From assembly GCA_028023455.1 (NCBI GenBank), contig JAQFVV010013280.1:62001-126000 (forward strand): a DNA stretch of 64,000 nucleotides, written 5' to 3'. Below the pieces are notes generated by a model. It saw only the letters and a list, made by a program, of their open reading frames with translations. It was not told the origin of the DNA and searched no databases. The position numbers and the translations under genes were made by a program. Positions within the stretch are counted from its first letter, which is position 1. Each line of letters opens with the position of its first letter. This document shows positions 53,537 to 64,000 of this stretch, one piece after another. Source of the stretch: Epiperipatus broadwayi. Lineage: Eukaryota > Onychophora > Udeonychophora > Euonychophora > Peripatidae.

Positions 53537-56500
53537 GGATGATACCTTGAGGTGAGGGTGGGGTCTTCTCAAAATTGTTTGTGTAGTGTTTACACATATG
53601 TAAATTTCCTGCTTCATTTTTTTTATTTGATAAAGTTATATATTCTCTGATGATTGCATCACCTGGCCTATGAATCATTTAAAAATATAGAGTAATTATA
53701 AAATGTTTTTTTTAAATAATTAAAATAGACACACTGGATCTCCTTCAGAAGTCAGTTATAGCTTAAATTACCAGCACAACAAACGTTAGTAAATCATGCC
53801 CAGTGCAATGCCTCTAGCCCGATACTCCAATCTTCCCAACACAAGATATTTCAGGTACAAACTTTTATTGATATTTATTCTGTTGAAAATGTTTTATGAA
53901 TGATACTTAAATGGAGATTTTTATAAAATGTAGGAAGAGGCTGAAAAGAGAACAATAGCTGTAATTGTGCATCTGCGTTATATTTATTGAAAAGAGATAA
54001 TAAAAATCTGAGCAATAGTTTATATTTTATTTTAATTGTTATCATCAGTGAAAACTTTTATGTTCTCATGTGAGAACATTTTTAACAGAAAAGCTTAAGA
54101 GTATTTGTCAGAATAACTGAAATTGAAATGAGAAAGGAAGGAAATGTTAACAATAAACGATTAATGAATGATTTTATAAATATACCATCGTGAGCATCGA
54201 TTTTTTAGCTGTATATCTGATATGAATGGTAAAAATGCAACAAAAAAAAAGAAGAACCCAAGGAATGACTCAATTCACGAGGAGAAACTAAACTCTATAA
54301 TTAACTATAAAATAAATGATATTGTAAATGTATAAATTTCCATAATGGTTAATAAATGAGCAAGGATCCTGATAATTAATGTACCTACTTTTCAAAAATG
54401 TATGTCTCAAAATACGGTTTTCATATAAATAAAAAAAAGTAATTTTAGAATAAATTTGAAATCGCTTATGCCATGGCCATGTATCTTTTCATTTAGAATA
54501 ATAAGCGTGTATTAAAATAGGGACAAACTTTAAGCTGTCAAATGGAAAACAATTGCAAATGATTTATTGTTATGTTATAGGTTGAATTTTATTTTATTAT
54601 GTGTTCTTAATTGTTATAATATCAACCCGGTATTAAACTTAGGTTAGGATAGAAAATATATCTTATTCATTACTTAATTGCTTGAGCCCATATTTTATTT
54701 TATTATGAAATGCTGGTGAGAATGTGAAGTATAGAAGAGGTTTCCAAAATATTACTATGCGGATAGTTTTAAATGAATATTTTCATGTTTATTTAATTTA
54801 CATATATTTTTAAGTACTTAATTGCTATTCCCTAGAGAGTGAGTTAGTTAAGATGTGTTTTTAAAGTAAATAATGCTCATTTCTTAGTCTATAGAGTTAA
54901 CATTTAAATAAATAAAAAATTGTTCATTAGTCATATTAGATTATTTTAATTTTATTGGTTCATACATCAATAATATGATACCCTTAAGTTAAGTGAGATA
55001 ACAAATGACCTTGGTTTGTTCAAAATGAGTTTAGTTCTTGCCACCTTGAAGGGTAAGAGGGTGCATAGCTCTCTCACAATTAGATGTATTTAACTTTGGA
55101 GGTATTCAGAGATTGAGGATATATTTCCAGTTTCATTATTAGTTTGCTTTGTAAGAGACAAATACGGTTATAATATGTGGTGATTTAGCATACCCTTTTT
55201 AGATGTGCAGTGACAAGGTCCTCACATAGCTTACAGGCTCAGGTAGAAGGCACACTTAGGTTTATGCTGTCACTAAGATGTTTATTGATTTATTTTCTTT
55301 TGCAAAAGTATTATTATTAATACCATGGATTGAATTAAATATTGTTTACTGCTTTGCTAGGTCATTACATATTAGTTAAGACTAGTTATTTGCTTTAGGG
55401 AATTATAAGTAAAAACATATTTCAGAAATTTATGTATTGTGTAGTTGAGCTTAGCTTGCAGCTTGTTAATGAACTGATAATTATTCCAAATTTAAGATTA
55501 ATAATTCGAACACAGACAAGCAATGTGCACCTGATGCAGTTCATGCTGAAGCAAGTCACCACTGGACTGGTAAGACAATAGTAGAAAAACTCATGTTGGA
55601 GCTATAGTATGCAATATAAGTGTGTTTACATGAATGTAAATTCTTAAATTATTCTACGATTATAAAATAGAAGTAAGCATTAAGTTTACGAAGAGTAATA
55701 GCTCATAAATTTAGTTATAAGTTTAAATACTAAATTCAGGGTAAACTAAGAGATGTGTGAATTTCTTAGTGGAGTAAACAACCCCTTGATTTGATTTGAT
55801 AAGGACTAAAAGCTAACCGTTCTAATAATAATTATATTTATTAAAATATTAGTATTGATGAAGCACTGCTTCAGATAAAAAATAATTGACATTTTAAAAT
55901 AATATGTCATGGGCCACAACAGTTTATTGAAAATTCTAAAAGTTAAGAGTTAGTTGTTCCCAGTACTTGAATGTAAGCACTGATGTTGAGACAAGAGTTT
56001 GATCTAAGATGAGATGAGCCTGAAAGAGCTCGTTACCCGTAGCCAATGTAGATCCATTATAAATATATTTTGTAATTATTATTTCTTTATTTTCTTCTTA
56101 TGTTTGGATTGCTACGAAGTATGTTTTATTTTGTAAGATTTATTATTCATATGTTAATAAACATTTTTTTAAATTTAAACTTTAGTGTTATGTCTTAACG
56201 CTTGGGTATTCATTGATTCCAGAAATCTGAAGTAGAAAAGTTATAGAAAATGTCCCATATTTTTCAGTACAGATGTGTCACGAAATATTTTTATTAAATA
56301 TTGTTATTAAATTAATATATGTTTTTTGTTTGTGGAGATTTGAAAATTAATCCCCTGAAACATTGGCTAATACTTGAAATTATAATGATCGTATGGCAAA
56401 TATCTAAGAGAATAATTAAGTATTAAATTTAATTTGTTAAGTTTATTGTACTATGACTAAAGTCAGGAGTGGACATCAAATCCCTTTTCCACTCCTGATA

Positions 56501-59500
56501 TTTGTACACCTTCCCAGTCACTATGATTCTAGTCAAAATTTATTATAAATAAGTATTTCATTTAAGTAATAACCATTTAGTAGTTTCTAATGTTTATTAT
56601 TATTAGTATTATGATTAGGATTATTATCATTAGTTCAGAGTATGTCTATTCGAATTAAACTCGCTGGGATAGTGTTCAGTGGTCTGTAGTAAATTTGGAA
56701 GTAATTAGTTGTAGCGACACACTATATATCAAACCCTCAGAACGAGAGATTTTACAATCATAAAAATTTAAATTATGAGGTTATCAGTGCTGGTATACTG
56801 TAACATTAAAATAGTTTACTGAGTTGATAATATTGTAAATTCCGCTCCTGTGTGTGCGTGTCTGAGAGATAGCACTGTGGAGAGTCATGTTAGTGGTAGA
56901 GATAGAGAAAAACATAAACATATAAAGGAAATTAATTGTAAATTTGGAGAGTTAGTCCGTGGAGTTGTTTTCAGCTTTCAAAAATTGGTCACTTAATTCA
57001 TCTATGTAATAATTGCTGAGTTCTAGATGAGAACTAAACACAATATTTATCTCTCAAATTATATATATATATATATTGTACATATACATATAGTATTCAA
57101 TTATTTAAAAAAAAAAAAAAAATTTTTTTTATTCTTTTATACATACAGAGATTTATATGTGTAATTTATTATTATGAATAAGCAGTTCTTTTTGTGATTT
57201 ATTATATAATATTTTTATTATTAAATAATATGTGTTAAATTTATTTAACTTTCATTTTGTTAAAAGAGAGTAAATCAGAAAGGTGTAAAATAAAATTGTT
57301 AGATTAGGAGATAAAAATTGTACACGTGTGAAACAATGAATAGATCTGTACAAACACAAAGATGCTTTTACACTTATTTCTGATTGCTATAGATGGCCAG
57401 CTTTGTTGTTATCTGTACCTTAAAATTATTTTACAAAAGAGGTGCTTTGATGTAGATGATAGCGATCAATTTTAAGTCAAACTTGTGAAGCTTTGATTTT
57501 TTTTTTAAGATAAAGATTTCCAGATGTTTTTCGCGATATAAACGATTAAAACAATTTTTTTGGGCAGTCAGTCTGAAATTTTTTAAAGAGGCAGTTAATC
57601 ATAAATTTTTTTAAGAGTCAGTAATAAATTTCTTTAGAGAGATGATCAGTTAAATTATTATTATTATTTTGAGACTCAACTCAGTCGGTCCTTCCTTGTT
57701 ATAATTCTTAAGCAGAAATGTAAGCTCGAATCTTTTTTTTTAAAAAAGAGAGTGAACGCTTTAATTCTTTTTTTCTCACTCTTTGAAAGTTGAAAAAAAA
57801 AAGAGCAAATGAAATGTGCGTTTATATAAAGCAATTTTCAAGCAATATTAAAGAATAGGAGAGAAATGGAACAAGATTGAATTTATTATAAGTTAGTAAT
57901 AATTATAAAAATGATATTAACATATTTGGTTATGCATAATATGCCTCTGCATTGCTAAACCATTTTTTCTGCTTCCTGATTAATACAGAATGAGTCAAAA
58001 TCGCTGATCTGTCTATGAAATCATGTATCCAGTAATAACCAACAAAATTATAGATTTTGAAGCCAACCACACAAGCTATATGGAATGCTTTGTTCCTAGT
58101 TCCTGTCTTATTAAAAGCTCATTGCCTTTCAACCAATGGAGAAGAGGAAATAGGAGGAAGAGAAAATCCATAACAGCCATGTAGAACCAAGTTTGAAGCC
58201 ATAAATCAAATTTTTGTTGATTTACCTCAATCATCTAAAGTGTCAACAGCAATTATTTTTTTAAAGAAGAGAAACAAGCAAATCCACCGGTACCTACTTA
58301 TTCAAAGTACTTATAATAACTTTTTTCTTTTAAATGGTAGAAGGAAGCCAATCAACAGTGAATAATAAGGAAATTGAAGAAACAAGCAAAGTCAATTGAT
58401 TCAGCATTATCTTAAAAGTATCTGCAATAACTTTCTTTTTTTTTTTTTTTGTTATTGGTGAGCAAAGAAAAGTGGTCTAAAATTCAAACTAAGGACATTA
58501 ATAAGAAGTAAAAAGTAGACGGGTAAATATGAACTTTCTTTAACCGATTTTATTCTTTTACTTATTAAAAGTAAACCTTAATTTACTGGTCAAAGCAATT
58601 TTCTTTTTTGATACAGAAACATTAAAGACTTGTTTATCTATAGTTATTTGCAATATCTCACAACATAGCACAAACATAGTTTAAATCTTTAAACTTAAAT
58701 TTTCATTATTTTTTTATTATATATTGTAATGTTGAAATGTTTTTTTTTTTAATTGTTCTTCAGATGTTAATGATGATGAGCAACCTATAGATATATGCAT
58801 TTATAATGTTTTTTTATTTTTATTTTATCTTGTTGCATATTAAAAATTAATATATGTATTTTATTTTCTTTCGCTATAAGGTTGCAAAAGAAAAAGATAT
58901 TTTTATATATGTGATTTTTGGGTATACATTTTAAACATATATGTTAACATTACCGAATGCGTGAATGTGTAACTGCTTACCCAAACACATCAAAGAATAG
59001 GTTATATATATGATTAGTTTAAAATAGTAAATTAAAAAGTAGGGCATTACATTTGAATGGAAATGAAATAACATATACAAGTTACACCTGAAATTTATTT
59101 TATGATATGATAAGTAAGAAAAGTCTTAAATAAGCATTTATAGAATATGTATTTTTTTTAATATTGATTTAAGTCAGCTTATTTTGAGATATCAAGAAAA
59201 ATGACAAACCTATATATTAAGTTTATTCGCTTATACTTATGTAAATTTTTATATTAATAAGCCATTTATTTAATTGTCGATTTGACTTTAAAAGGAAAGA
59301 AAGAGTAGTAGTGTTAATAAAATATAATTATATATCTTAATTGGTTTCCGAGTAATTATTAAGAATATTGTGTTTTTTTTTTTTTTGTCTTAATTCTATC
59401 ATTTTAATTCAGCATCATTGCTTGCAGTTATTAAATATTACCATTCGTATATATTGAGCAATCACTTGCAAATATTAAGCGTCCGCAAAATAATAGGTAA

Positions 59501-61286
59501 ACTAGAATGTTGATATTTAAGTATTTAAGGATTATGCTTGAGAATAACCAAATTTTGATAATTATAGTTCAACATAGAAAGCTAAAATTGTGTTGTGTCC
59601 ATGAATTTAGATCATCCTCATCAGAGATGGATATCATGTTATTAGTTAAAAATGTTTCAAATAATACTATATAAAAGTTATGATCGCCATCAATCATCAT
59701 TAATAAGTTATAATCATTAAATTTAATGTTTAGCGTAATGAATATATTTTAGTAAATAGGGGTTTATAGAAAATTGAATATTATGCAAAGAGATTCATGA
59801 TGATCAATCATCACCATTAGTATTATTAAATCCCAGTATGAAATATGATAATTTTAGTAGATGCCTATAAGTTTATAAAGATGAATTTATTGTTGTGAGT
59901 TTATTGATAAGCCATGGCTGGTATCATCATCACTATTATAATCATTGTTATGACATTACTATTATTATCATTATTATTATGATATTATTATCATCATCAT
60001 CATTATTACCTTTATTGTGATAAATAATCTAGTTAAATGCCATCAATATCAATAATGGTCTTCACATGCTTGTTTGGAAGCCATTAATAGGATTATACAT
60101 GTCTGTTCATCAATATACGCTAATGAGCTAGCAATGTCTATAAGAATCTTTGATCTATAGTATAAACTTTGGTAATATTGGGATCCTGTAATTTTATCAA
60201 TATAGATAAAATGTAAGAATGTCATTTTGTTCAATAGTCATCCAAGTCATGTGTAATAAATATGTACTGAATGAGTTTGAACTCAAGTACACTATAAATA
60301 GATACTTATCTAGATTGTGCTCAATCTAGTGCTCATGGGAAAACACATGTACTTAGCTAAACTGAATAAAGAGTGATATCATCCCTTTCCAACTTCATAA
60401 TATTAGTTTTATAAAATACATTTTTTTATAAGTTGTCATGAATAGCACCAGTGTGTGCATATGACCATGAATGGTCTTATATATTTGGAAAGAAGGATAG
60501 AAGGATTCCTTGTTAGAAGAAGAATCTAGTATTGGAGATAAGCATAAGGCATTCCAGGAATCTCACAGTGGGTACTTTTATTCAGTTGCTATGTTTAATA
60601 TTATTTTTATTAGATGACAATGTCCAGTATGTTTTACTGTTTAAATGACTGCCCCAATATATAAATAAATACCAAGAATCTTTAATGCTGATATTTTCTT
60701 TGTCTATGCTATGATGAATTGAAATAGCTACAAATTATAGTTACAAATACATATCTTTTATATTAATTTAATAATTAGAAATACATATTTATATTAATTT
60801 ATAAATATGGTTACAAATGGCAATTGATTTATTTAAATTGTTACAATATATATATATATATTTGAAAATTTTGATAACTTGTTTCCCTCACAGACTTACA
60901 GTTTGTTAGGTGATGATGATCTCGAGTTGGCACAGCAACTGATGGATATAGTTAAAATTTGGTTCTCTAATAAATAAATTATTAACATATGCATTCTCTC
61001 TCTCTCTCTGTCACTTCCTCTCCATTTTTATCTCTCTGTAGCTAAATGGAAGCTTACAATATATTGTAACAGAAACTGAGTTCAAACCCTGTTACAAAAA
61101 AAATGTAGATGTTAGATAATAATTTATTATTATTATTTATTTTATAACTATTATTGGAAAAGTCACACAGACAAGCACACATGTATTTTCTGAAATGATA
61201 AAGATTGATGGGTATGGGTAAATATTTTAATTGGCATACATGTATAATAGTGAATATTGTTTTTGGAAGAGAAAGAAAAAAAAGGT
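53537..61286. other. Long stretch without recognisable genes
   Basis: AT-rich with homopolymers and only frames under about 65 codons. Minor items: a hairpin with 11-bp arms TCAGGAGTGGA/TCCACTCCTGA at 56463-56498, TA runs near 57060 and 60850, ATT/ATC trinucleotide runs at ~59928-60010, and a CT run near 60993. I recognise no transposon domain. Confidence 0.4.
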
Positions 61287-61303
61287 AAAAACTAAAAGAT
61301 TTT

Positions 61304-61473
61304 TTTTCTTCTCATATGTCATAGCATCAGCAGTTAAGCAAACATGCTAACCTGGGACAACTGCTTGTAAAGCAGCTGTCACTGATCTCTTGACCACCAA
61401 TGCTTGACTTTACAAGCAGTTATCCTGGGTTAGCGGGTTCGCTCCCCGGCTGATGCTACGACACATGAGGAAA
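61304..61473 (+). mobile_element. Hairpin-forming retroposon (SINE-like)
   Basis: Flanked by AAAAACTAAAAGATTTT on both sides (61287-61303 and 61474-61490), a 17-bp TSD typical of target-primed insertion. The insert is nearly palindromic: CTCATATGTCATAGCATCAG at 61311 pairs with CTGATGCTACGACACATGAG ending 61469, and the inner blocks CCTGGGACAACTGCTTGTAA and TTTACAAGCAGTTATCCTGG also pair. It ends in an A run. GGTTCGCTCCC at 61436 resembles a Pol III B box. I do not know a named family with this layout. Confidence 0.65.
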
Positions 61474-61490
61474 AAAAACTAAAAGATTTT

Positions 61491-62933
61491 AAAGTGTGTA
61501 AAAGAAAAGTTTCTTCTACAGTTTTTATTTCCCAAATTAATTAGCCAAATGTATCTCTTATTGTTCAAAAAAATAAATCTAACTACTTGATGGCTATCTT
61601 GTTTTTTTAATTAAATGAACTGTTGTATTGTAAATATTCGGATTTTGTGGGAAAAGTTTTTAAAATTAATGAATGTGGAATGCCTACTAATTATTAAATT
61701 TTTTTCAACTCCTTTTGTCTAGTTAAAGTAAACGAAAAGAGTGCAATTAAAAAGTTCTAAGAATTAAAAAAAATAAGATAAGTAAAAGTCGAGGTTGCTA
61801 AGTAGTTTTTTTTTTTGTTGGCATTTTTGTAAAAATATATTTTTTGAAAACAAAGAAATACCAAAGATAAGGTGAAAGGAAACTTGGATTATTAATTAAA
61901 AAAATAGAGTGTTGTTGAGCTGATGGGGGAGAAGGCAATGTGTTATAGAATACATTGAATAAGATCTAAAGAGAAAATTTTAATAAATTGGCCGCAAAGC
62001 AGAAAAGATCGAGAATAAACTGTGATTGCTGCCTTCATTGCTGGACAGTTTATGTGTGAACTAAAAACAAAACAAAGGAAACCTCATGGACTGCATTGGG
62101 TAAAGTTGCCACCATGCCAGGGTCTATGTTCGGACTCCTACTCTCTCTATCTATGCCATGATTACCATTGGAATGTATATACCACCTTCAACATCACCAC
62201 TTGCCCTTCAGAACCACAACTATTTGGATCTAGTGCAGATCATCTGCGATTCCTGAATATATTCAAAGGAAAAAAGAAAAGGAACAGCAAAATAAGTTTG
62301 CTACTTTCAGATGGAATAAATGGTTGGAATATTAAACAGAAGAGATGGACGGCATATTTTGCCTAAGCTAAATCCTGGTATTAAATCATAAATGCACTCA
62401 GAAACATATACATGGGTTCTACAGACTCTTTAATACCAGTAAATATACACATCTTATATCATTTCAAATCTTTGAAAATAATCAAAATTAGACTGTGTGA
62501 TAAACAAATCATATGCATGTATTATTTAGTATTTTTGGTTTTTTTTCTTTTAACTGTAATTTATAAAAATATTTATCATATACATGGTTATGACATTTTA
62601 TTGTGATCTTAGAATAAAATATTAGTGAATCTTAAATTAAACTGTTAATTTGTTTCAATACACATTATGTAATTTCTTATGTATTTCAAAATCAGATACA
62701 TTTCCGTGCTGATGTGGCTCCAATAATAGATTAAAGTAAAACAGGTTAGGTAGAAAAGTGTGTGGAAGATTTTAAAAGGTTTATTTTAAATTTTAGTGGG
62801 AATTACATAGGAATTTATAGAAAATATTTGATTTAAATGTTGGTTCCCTCTTCCTTTCTTATCTGGCACATTGCATTACCACACCCTGAGTATTAAGACA
62901 GACATCGAGTTAAATTGCTGAGTCAGACAAGGT
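61491..62933. other. No confident gene
   Basis: Includes a 114-codon open frame (62022-62366) whose upstream limit is GTG. Composition and lack of similarity to known domains do not support it as coding. Confidence 0.4.
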
Positions 62934-63140
62934 ATAAATTTCATAACTTGCTTTTAAGCTTGCATTTTATGATCACTAGATGCAGATTACCAGAGCTGGT
63001 TTGGAGGCAGGGATAATGATAGAAATTTTGAATTCTATTCTTTTCGGCACTTATGTAAACAAATCTTATTTAGAGCTATTTGTAAGCTACATCTAGTGAT
63101 CATAAAATGCAAGCCTAATGGCAAGTTATGAAATTTATAA
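62934..63140. repeat. ~53-bp inverted repeat at the start of the tandem array
   Basis: AACTTGCTTTTAAGCTTGCA at ~62945 pairs with TGCAAGCCTAATGGCAAGTT at ~63107. The arms 62934-62985 and ~63090-63140 are inverted copies around ~105 bases. Confidence 0.75.
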
Positions 63141-64000
63141 CTTGTTTTAATTATTAGAAGTGTACCTTTGAAGATCTTTGCAATGCTATATATTGCAGAG
63201 GCTTCTACTATATGGTGAAACTGAACTGAATTCAGACCCATATACCTATCTAGTTTGTTAGGCTGAGTTTGAAGACATATATTTGTCTGATAAATTCATG
63301 CTTTCAAATTGATAGAAACGTTCAAATTGATAGAAATGTGTTTGATAAGTGCTGACTTTAGAGTTGGTATTTTAGGTCTAGTTTCTAGTCTCTCAGCCTT
63401 CCACTGACATGAGCCAATAAGCTCGAAACCAGCTGGACTGGAGGTGGTGATAACAATAGAGATTTTGAATTCTATCTCTTTGGGCACTTATGTAAATAAA
63501 GCTGGCTTAGAGCTACAGGTAAGCTCCATCTAGTGACCATAAAATGCAAGCTTAAAAGCAAGTTACAAAATTTAAAACTTGTTTTTATTATTATAAGTGT
63601 ACCTTTGAATGTTTTTGCAATGCTATATATTGCAGAGGCTTTTACTATATGGTGAAACTGAACTGAAGTCAGACCCATATAGCTATCTAGTTTGTTAGAC
63701 TGAGTTTGAAGATATTTATGTGTCTGATAAATTCATACTTTCAAATTAATGGAAATGTGTTTGATAAGTGCTGACTTTAGAGTTGGTATTTAGGTCTAGT
63801 TTCTAGTCTTCCAGCCCCCCCACTGACATGAGCCAATAAGCTCAAAACCAGTTGGTTTAGAAGTGGAGATTACGATAGAGATTTTGAATTCTATCTCTTT
63901 TGGCACTTATGTAAACAAAGCTTGTTTAGAGCTACTGGGAAGCTCTATCTAGTGATCCTAAAATTCAAGATTAAAAGCAAGTTACAAAATTTATAACTTG
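62985..64000 (+). repeat. Tandem array, ~420-437 bp units, about 2.4 copies, open at right edge
   Basis: The anchor AGA(A/G)ATTTTGAATTCTAT recurs at 63021, 63458 and 63877, giving periods of 437 and 419. Units share GCAATGCTATATATTGCAGA and GTTTGATAAGTGCTGACTTT. Antisense frames in the first two units (63035-63241, 63472-63678) are similar to each other simply because the units are. No function is evident. Confidence 0.85.

Noticed and set aside
53490-53678. 62-codon minus-strand frame starting MIHRPGDAII
   Set aside because: Protein-like composition but short, no family recognised, and it overlaps a promoter-like patch on the other strand.
56463-56498. 11-bp-arm hairpin resembling a terminator
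   Set aside because: Isolated hairpin with no associated gene in a eukaryotic setting; noted only in the featureless stretch.
62022-62366. 114-codon open frame
   Set aside because: Upstream limit is GTG in a eukaryotic context, no recognisable domain, and repeat-rich surroundings. Not supported as a gene.

Overview
The window is AT-rich animal DNA. Penelope-like, RTE, Gypsy and Merlin-like elements occur together and there is no dense gene order, so this is a eukaryote, most likely an invertebrate metazoan. I cannot name the taxon. I find no convincing host gene. Almost everything up to about 50 kb is one nested stack of mobile elements, whose edges can be read from target-site duplications (TSDs) and from second copies inside the window.

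Layers, oldest to youngest. (0) A Penelope-like element (PLE) on the + strand is split: the first part of its reverse transcriptase lies at 1114-1560, and the rest of the RT plus a GIY-YIG endonuclease at 48951-49857. (1) A DNA transposon with ~1.5 kb terminal inverted repeats sits between the halves (1561-48942, ~4.7 kb without later insertions). It has an 8-bp TSD and a transposase N-terminus resembling Merlin/ISXO2. (2) A Gypsy/Ty3 retrotransposon on the - strand (2544-45212) lies in the left arm of that transposon. It has ~2.65 kb TG...CA LTRs, a PBS at 24649-24670, a PPT at 17447-17459 and broken gag, protease, RT, RNase H and integrase. (3) Both Gypsy LTRs are interrupted. The 3' LTR (left) holds a ~12 kb element with two ~4.5 kb direct repeats around a gag-like ORF but no pol (4316-16511). 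The 5' LTR (right) holds an 11.8 kb inverted-repeat element with 8-bp TSDs (25988-37814), a 5'-truncated PLE with a hammerhead-like motif (37981-38954), and two unidentified inserts (39043-41190 and 41372-44288). (4) The 11.8 kb element carries three RTE-type LINE copies, one in each ~4 kb arm and one in the centre.

On the + strand, antisense to the Gypsy pol, a GIY-YIG ORF lies between integrase and 3' LTR. A related fragment lies outside the nest at 51.4-52.1 kb. Beyond 50 kb there are a tRNA-like sequence, hammerhead-like motifs, a hairpin-forming retroposon with a 17-bp TSD (61304-61473) and ~420-437 bp tandem repeats running off the right edge.

The 500-N gap at 15963-16462 is flanked by the same 39 bases on both sides, and the other copy of that repeat has no extra sequence there, so it is probably an assembly artefact. 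No gene set here works as a pathway. The biology is the order of insertions, a candidate gag-only giant-LTR element, ribozyme-like motifs and CTCF-like motifs in inverted-repeat arms.
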